From positions 1-20,108 of the forward strand of contig JAFMRP010000006.1 of the NCBI GenBank assembly GCA_017354095.1: 20,108 nucleotides of DNA, in the 5' to 3' direction. A program made the translations under genes and the position numbers. Every line of letters starts with the position of its first letter. Within the stretch, counting starts at the first letter, position 1. The notes beneath the pieces are model-generated. The model had not been told where the DNA came from, did no database searches, and was given only the letters and a program-made list of their open reading frames with translations. Below are positions 15,696 through 20,108 of this stretch, in pieces. The DNA is from Ktedonobacteraceae bacterium (GTDB lineage: Bacteria; Chloroflexota; Ktedonobacteria; Ktedonobacterales; Ktedonobacteraceae).

Positions 15696-16625
15696 GTGAA
15701 TCGCATGGACCGTCTGACCGCTATCGTCTTGCTCCTCCAGGGAGGCAGACGCACCGCCAGTGAGATTGCTCGCCGTTTTGAAGTGTCGAAACGGACCGTG
15801 TTTCGCGATATCGAGGCGCTCTGCGAAATGGGGATACCCATTGTGACCGAAGTGGGGGTGAACGGTGGCTATACGCTGATGCCAGACTACTCCTTGACGC
15901 CCCTGCAATTGACCTTTCATGAGACCTTGCTGTTACGTCTCGCGCTGAGCAGTATCTCTCAACTCGCCGAGACGCCTTTTCAGCAGGAACGAGAGTCCTT
16001 GCTCGCCAAAATCCAGGCCCTGATTCCCGCCCAGCATCACCAGGAGACAGAGCAGTGGCTCCAAGCGCTTCAGTTTGCTATTCCGGCGCGGACCTATGCC
16101 ACGCCGTTTATTGAACAGCTTCTTGAGGGGATACGCCGCGGACAATGGTTCCATGTCACCTATCGCTCCGAGCGAAGAACTTCTCAGCAAACCATTTTTC
16201 CCCGTCGCCTCTACTCCACAGGAGGATTTTGGTACTGCGAAGCGTATTCACAAGACCATCAAGAAGAACGGACGTATCGCGTTGATCGCTTTCTTGCTGT
16301 GAGTACGACCCAGCCACCAGAACACCCTGCGCCTTTGCCCTCTCGGCTCCCTTACAAGCACCCCTCACACCCGGAAGTCCGTATCCGCCTGACCGCCCGT
16401 GGTCTCCTCATGATGGAGCGTAACCCGTATTTCAGTGAAGCCATCCAACCACTCGGCGAGGAGGAAGGACTCCTCTGTTTTCGGTGGCCCCCAGCCGAAA
16501 ATGACTGGCTTGCCCGCTTCTTACTCAGCTTTGGTCCTGATGCTGAAGTGCTCGCCCCTCCTGACTTGTGCCGCCTGGTTCAGCAGATGGCCCAGGAGAT
16601 TGCAGACCGGTATCGCGAACAGTGA
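15696..16625 (+). CDS. YafY-type transcriptional regulator (HTH_11 plus WYL domain)
   Basis: A 309-residue DNA-binding regulator. Residues 4-62 form a DeoR-like winged helix (MDRLTAIVLLLQGGRRTASE, RRFEVSKRTVFRDIEAL, then the wing GVNGGYTLMPDY). The WYL domain lies at about 137-205 with FPRRLYSTGGFWYCEAY, where W179-Y180 stand for the WY of the name (L is replaced by C181), and RTYRVDRF at 192-199. A WCX-type C-terminal domain follows to the end (VRIRLTARGLLMMERN, then RFLLSFGPDAEVLAP). Such proteins sense ligands or nucleic acids through WYL and regulate adjacent genes. The GTG start follows GAGAGGAAG eight bases upstream; the ATG at codon 4 has poorer spacing. The oxidoreductase gene 100 bases downstream on the same strand is the likely target. 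Confidence 0.92.
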   Translation: MNRMDRLTAIVLLLQGGRRTASEIARRFEVSKRTVFRDIEALCEMGIPIVTEVGVNGGYTLMPDYSLTPLQLTFHETLLLRLALSSISQLAETPFQQERESLLAKIQALIPAQHHQETEQWLQALQFAIPARTYATPFIEQLLEGIRRGQWFHVTYRSERRTSQQTIFPRRLYSTGGFWYCEAYSQDHQEERTYRVDRFLAVSTTQPPEHPAPLPSRLPYKHPSHPEVRIRLTARGLLMMERNPYFSEAIQPLGEEEGLLCFRWPPAENDWLARFLLSFGPDAEVLAPPDLCRLVQQMAQEIADRYREQ

Positions 16626-16725
16626 CATAGGGTTGTCAGCATTCCTCCGCTACACTTCTCCTCTGAGAACAGTAGGGTTGGCACAACATGATCGACCATA
16701 TTGAGGAACATTGAAGGAGGAACAG

Positions 16726-17760
16726 ATGGATACATACGATGAGCAGAGAGACAGCAAAGCCGAGCCGCGTGAAGGGGTGGCACCATGGATCACACATCCC
16801 TGGGTAGCCGAAGGACAGCACCAGATCCGCTTCGGCGCTCAGATGATGGATCAGGGCACCGACTGGCAAGAGCAACGCGATTGGGTGCAGATGGTAGAAG
16901 GTCTTGCCTTCGACTCGTACTGGGCCAGTGATCATCCCATGCTATCTCAGGACGCCTGGATCACCCTGACCATTGCGGCTCAGGCGACGAAGAAGATTCG
17001 TCTGGGTACCCTGGTTAGTTGTATCTTCTACCGCAGCCCCGCCATGCTCGCGCGCCTGGCAGCTGACGTGGATCGTCTGAGCAATGGACGCGTGATTCTT
17101 GGTGTGGGCATTGGAGATTTGCCCCAGGAGTTTGAACAGCTTGGTATTGCGCTCCAGAGTACGAAAGCACGGCAGCAGGCGCTGGCAGAGGCGATCCAGA
17201 CCATCGTGGGATTGTGGCGGAGCGAGGAGTTCACCTTTGAGGGAACTCCTCTTGAGGCGCAGCAGGCTCGTTTGCCTGGCAAGCCGGTACAACAGCCCCG
17301 TATCCCGTTGCTGATCGCTGGTGGAGGTGAGCGCGTGACCCTGCGACAGGTGGCTCAATATGCCGATGTCGCCAACTTTGGTGCCCATGCCGTCATGGGC
17401 GGGGCCTATCAGATGTCCGACGTAGTGCGCAAGTATGATGTCTTGCGGAGCCACTGTGAAGCACAGGGACGTCCCTACGACTCAATCCTGCGCAGCCATC
17501 TGACCTTCCCACTGGTCCTGGCTGAGACCCACGAGATGCTGCATGACAAACTCGACAACTTACCGCAGGGGTGGCTCAAGATGTTCGGATCGAGTCTGAT
17601 CGCAGGAGTGCCGCAAGAGGTGATTTCCTCCTATCAGGCTCTGGCCTCTGCGGGCGTCCAGTATTTTATCTGCTCACTCTTTCGAGACGATAGGGAAACG
17701 CTGCGGCTCTTGGCTGAACAGATTATGCCAGCGGTGAAAGCAGCGAAGATCACGCCATAA
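16726..17760 (+). CDS. Luciferase-like (LLM class) flavin/F420-dependent oxidoreductase
   Basis: A 344-residue TIM-barrel oxidoreductase of the bacterial luciferase family; cofactor F420 or FMN cannot be told apart safely by eye. After a polar leader of about 33 residues (MDTYDEQRDSKAEPREG), the barrel starts at IRFGAQMMDQGTDW, followed by LAFDSYWASDHPML, KKIRLGTLVSCIFYRSPAML, RLSNGRVILGVGIG and IPLLIAGGGERVTLRQVAQY. These are the phosphate and flavin-binding strands of the family, and the length is normal. The ATG at 16726 is preceded by AAGGAGG five bases upstream and is preferred over the in-frame TTG at 16711, which overlaps that site. It follows the WYL regulator and probably serves in degradation or detoxification of a small molecule; the substrate is unknown. 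Confidence 0.9.
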   Translation: MDTYDEQRDSKAEPREGVAPWITHPWVAEGQHQIRFGAQMMDQGTDWQEQRDWVQMVEGLAFDSYWASDHPMLSQDAWITLTIAAQATKKIRLGTLVSCIFYRSPAMLARLAADVDRLSNGRVILGVGIGDLPQEFEQLGIALQSTKARQQALAEAIQTIVGLWRSEEFTFEGTPLEAQQARLPGKPVQQPRIPLLIAGGGERVTLRQVAQYADVANFGAHAVMGGAYQMSDVVRKYDVLRSHCEAQGRPYDSILRSHLTFPLVLAETHEMLHDKLDNLPQGWLKMFGSSLIAGVPQEVISSYQALASAGVQYFICSLFRDDRETLRLLAEQIMPAVKAAKITP

Positions 17761-17993
17761 CTTGCAGCATACCATACCGTCTTCCGCTTCCACAAAGTCC
17801 ATCACACACGCGGTGGTATCACAGACACACGATTGTTTCAGCCTGGATCGTGAGGAACGAAAAACATCCCTTCATTCTTTCTGATCCCGAAGCTGTTGGA
17901 AAGAGGGAGCGAAGATCCCTGCCCAAAGAGGCAGCGAACGATTTGTGCAATGATCTTTGCTCGCTCGTACGAGGAGAACATGAGGAGAATGCG

Positions 17994-19049
17994 ATGGCAA
18001 GAAGGGGATATCGAGCGAAAGCGACGGCAGAACAGACATTGATCCCACAGCGCACGCACTGCGTCCTGTGCGGCCAACCCATGTGGGTCGCTTACCATAC
18101 TCATCGGTCTATTACGACGCTGCATGGGGTCTATCGTCTGACGCTTCATGTCCGTCGTTGTCGCAATCACCAGTGTGAACGGTATCATTGCCCCTATCGA
18201 CCAGAAGAAGAGGGAGGATGGGCCTTACCGCACGGTGAGTTCGGCCTGGACGTGATTGCTCTGGTTGGCGCGCTGCGCTATACCGCTCACCGGAGTATCC
18301 CTGAAATCCACCAGGTGCTCTGTGATCGGAAAGTTCAGATCGCAGAGCGAACTGTGACTCATTTGCTCCCGCGCTATAAAGATGTATCGCTACCCAGGTT
18401 GGTGCCGCGGGAAATGCTCTTTTTCACGATTGAGCAGGCTCAACAGTTGATGCGGGTTGCTCGGGGGCATCCGCTGGAGTGCCTGATTACCCTGGCTATC
18501 ACGACGGGCATGCGAAAAGGAGAGTTGCTTGGGCTGCGCTGGAGTGACATTGATCTAGAACACAGAACGCTACAGGTGAAACGTACAGCCACTTATGTGG
18601 CCGTAGATGGTGGAAAAACCCGGTATATCGAGACAGAACCAAAGACGCAGAGCAGCAAACGGGCAATTACCTTGCCACCATTTGTGGTAGACTTATTACA
18701 TACCCATCGTGCCCGCCAACTGCAGGCACGCCGGAAGGCAGGGATATGCTGGAAGGATCAGGACCTGGTCTTTACAACTGCTCAGGGGAATCATTACTGT
18801 GATTCGTTGCTGCGGAACCAATATGCCCGATTGCTCAGAGATGCCATGCTCCCACGTGTCCGCTTTCACGATCTTCGGCACAGCGCGGCGACCATCCTGC
18901 TGAGTCTGGGCGTCAATATCAAGGTCATTCAGGAGTTACTTGGGCATAGCCATATTGAGACGACGCTCGGTGTCTATAGCCATGTGATTCCTGGCATACA
19001 ACAGGAGGCCATGAACACGCTGCATAGTCTCTATACACGCGTGAAATAA
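17994..19049 (+). CDS. Chimeric protein: transposase-like zinc-finger N-terminus fused to tyrosine-recombinase catalytic domain
   Basis: One open frame joins two unrelated mobile-element proteins. Numbering from ATG 17994 (GAGGAG six bases upstream), residues 15-130 carry a zinc-binding pattern, C23-x-x-C26 with C56, C61 and C66 (HCVLCGQPM, RRCRNHQCERYHC), then GEFGLDVIALVGALRYTAHR and the helix-turn-helix-like SIPEIHQVLCDRKVQIAERT. This half resembles the N-terminus of transposases common in Ktedonobacteria, from memory. From about residue 131 (VSLPRLVPREMLFF) the protein is a phage-integrase catalytic domain: R174 in TGMRKGELLGLRW, H292-x-x-R295 in FHDLRHSAA, H318 in LLGHSHIETT and nucleophile Y328 in YSHV. 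The recombinase's own core-binding domain is gone. The junction lies near 18384. The frame is also open to a GTG at 17850, which lacks a good ribosome binding site. It may be a broken relic or an expressed hybrid. Confidence 0.8.
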   Translation: MARRGYRAKATAEQTLIPQRTHCVLCGQPMWVAYHTHRSITTLHGVYRLTLHVRRCRNHQCERYHCPYRPEEEGGWALPHGEFGLDVIALVGALRYTAHRSIPEIHQVLCDRKVQIAERTVTHLLPRYKDVSLPRLVPREMLFFTIEQAQQLMRVARGHPLECLITLAITTGMRKGELLGLRWSDIDLEHRTLQVKRTATYVAVDGGKTRYIETEPKTQSSKRAITLPPFVVDLLHTHRARQLQARRKAGICWKDQDLVFTTAQGNHYCDSLLRNQYARLLRDAMLPRVRFHDLRHSAATILLSLGVNIKVIQELLGHSHIETTLGVYSHVIPGIQQEAMNTLHSLYTRVK

Positions 19050-19153
19050 TGGTCATTTTGCCAAATTGGATGTCAATTTGGCTACATTTTCACCACGAAG
19101 CGAATGCAAGTAGCGTGCATCAGACAGCTTGTAGAGAGGGGTTAGAGAGGCAC

Positions 19154-19873
19154 ATGCCCATGTCGAAGCGGTGTATCCCCTATACACCATGCAACCGCGA
19201 ACTGAAAGAAACCGTCTTCGCGCTGATCACCACCGCCGGAGTCCACCAGCGCGACCAGGAGCCATTCGATCTGGCCGGCGACAATAGCTGGCGCGTGATC
19301 TCTGGCTCCGTCGAGAGCCGTGATCTCATGATCACGCACGAACACTACGATCATCGCGACGCCGATCAAGATATCAACTGCGTTTTTCCCTTTGATCGCC
19401 TGCGTGAACTGGCCAACGAGGGAATTATCGCCGGGGTCGCAAATAAACATCTCGGCTTTATGGGCTACACACAACAATTCCGCGATCTATACGAGCGGGC
19501 CGCGCCAGAAATGGCGAAGGTAATCCTACGCTCGAATGCTGACGGCGTTATTCTAACTGCTGGATGCCCTCTCTGTCACAGAGTAGTCTGCTCAATTGCC
19601 CGCGAGGTGGAGATGACCGGCATTCCAACCGTGCTCATCACGGTCGCCCCCGAACAATCGCGCCAGGCAGGACCGCCCAGAGCCATCGCTCCCCACCATT
19701 TCCAACTGGGCCACAGCCTCGGCGGCCCCCACCAGCCAGCCCTGCAACGCCAGGTGCTGCTCGACGCGCTGCGCCGCTGGGAAGCGCGCGAGGAGCCGGG
19801 CCAGGCCTGGGAAATCTCTTACCCCTTGTATGATAGCAGCAACTGGCACCCCATTGAACAACAAGAAGGCTAA
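19154..19873 (+). CDS. Glycine/sarcosine/betaine reductase selenoprotein B-like protein, Cys form
   Basis: A 239-residue protein related to the catalytic domain of GrdB/PrdB reductases. Family signs are YTPCNRELKETVFALITTAG near the start, SRDLMITHEHYDHRDADQD and INCVFPFDRLRELANEGII in the middle, GVANKHLGFMGY, then DGVILTAGCPLCHRVVCSIA. In the true selenoproteins the first position of the U-x-x-C pair in this last segment is selenocysteine; here it is C138, paired with C141. No in-frame TGA or selenocysteine insertion hairpin is needed. Without GrdA, GrdC or thioredoxin genes nearby, classical amino-acid reduction is unlikely; a redox role through the CxxC is inference. ATG 19154 and ATG 19160 are both possible, since GAGAGG lies three or nine bases upstream; the frame also extends to 19049 without a ribosome binding site. 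Tandem stops TAATAA end it. Confidence 0.8.
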   Translation: MPMSKRCIPYTPCNRELKETVFALITTAGVHQRDQEPFDLAGDNSWRVISGSVESRDLMITHEHYDHRDADQDINCVFPFDRLRELANEGIIAGVANKHLGFMGYTQQFRDLYERAAPEMAKVILRSNADGVILTAGCPLCHRVVCSIAREVEMTGIPTVLITVAPEQSRQAGPPRAIAPHHFQLGHSLGGPHQPALQRQVLLDALRRWEAREEPGQAWEISYPLYDSSNWHPIEQQEG

Positions 19874-19874
19874 T

Positions 19875-19959
19875 AAAATGTAAGGCCACCCCTTGCGGGT
19901 GGCCGGCTCGCGTTCTCATTCGCACTCCACCCAAGATGTAGGGCCACCCCTCGTGGGTG
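19875..19959. repeat. Two copies of a short palindromic intergenic repeat
   Basis: Copy 1 (19875-19903) contains ATGTAAGGCCACCC, CTTGC and GGGTGGCC, a perfect eight-pair hairpin. Copy 2 (19933-19959) contains ATGTAGGGCCACCC, CTCGT and GGGTG, where the 3' arm has decayed to five pairs. The pattern of GTAGGG, a GC hairpin and a CTTGC or CTCGT loop resembles interspersed repeats common between genes in Chloroflexota. Copy 1 starts two bases after the upstream gene's stop codon and may also serve as its terminator. Confidence 0.6.
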
Positions 19960-20108
19960 ATTCCTTTCCGTGCACCTGACCGCAGGGAGACGCGCGGACT
20001 TCCTTGCAGACGGCCTGGGCGCAGCCAGACGCGCCAGCATCGTTGGCTGTCTGGACAAGAGGACCGTCGTTGGTGCTCGGAATACAGAGGACAGCCGGCC
20101 CACGGTGG

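Noticed and set aside
19970..20108. Open frame from GTG 19970 to the window end
   Set aside because: No ribosome binding site, no recognisable motif and only 46 codons visible; the opposite strand is also open by composition.

Overview
The window looks like accessory DNA from a large, mosaic bacterial genome. My best guess is Chloroflexota, class Ktedonobacteria. This is inferred from the style of the genes: an NB-ARC/TPR regulator, an F420-type luciferase-like oxidoreductase, a Cys-form GrdB-like protein, WYL and PadR regulators, several decayed IS families and short palindromic intergenic repeats. No rRNA, tRNA or CRISPR array was seen.

Layout. 1-2090: 3' part of a large NB-ARC ATPase/TPR regulator whose N-terminus lies outside the window. 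2241-2866 (-): decayed IS701-like transposase. 3007-3987: tandem-GNAT acetyltransferase. 4252-4464: small one-helix membrane protein behind an extended -10 promoter. 4529-5974 (-): class I methyltransferase and an unrecognised ~193-aa protein, probably one transcription unit. 5978-6541: no convincing gene. 6542-7819: GT1-type glycosyltransferase. 7820-8201: no gene. 8202-8783 (-): PadR repressor, divergent from a three-gene molybdenum hydroxylase operon (8993-12665: 2Fe-2S, FAD/4Fe-4S and molybdopterin subunits, with overlapping stop/start codons). The divergent intergenic region holds two abutting ATGT-N9-ACAT dyads, the second covering the forward -35 box. 12770-15480 is a graveyard: a perfect inverted repeat, a truncated and frameshifted UvrD-type helicase with a strong RNA hairpin after it, a frameshifted IS5-type transposase, and an abutting, opposite-strand, frameshifted IS630-type transposase. 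15495-15544: perfect 21-bp palindrome directly upstream of a promoter. 15696-16625: WYL regulator. 16726-17760: luciferase-like oxidoreductase. 17994-19049: chimeric ORF joining a transposase-like zinc-finger N-terminus in frame to a tyrosine-recombinase catalytic domain. 19154-19873: Cys-containing GrdB/PrdB-like protein. 19875-19959: two copies of a short palindromic repeat; after that no gene can be called.

Functionally, the clearest unit is PadR plus the molybdenum hydroxylase, probably an inducible aldehyde or aromatic/N-heterocycle oxidoreductase. The WYL regulator and oxidoreductase may form a second regulator-enzyme pair. The most unusual items are the transposase/recombinase chimera, the tandem PadR-type dyads and the 21-bp palindrome next to the WYL promoter. 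I see no complete defence or secretion system.
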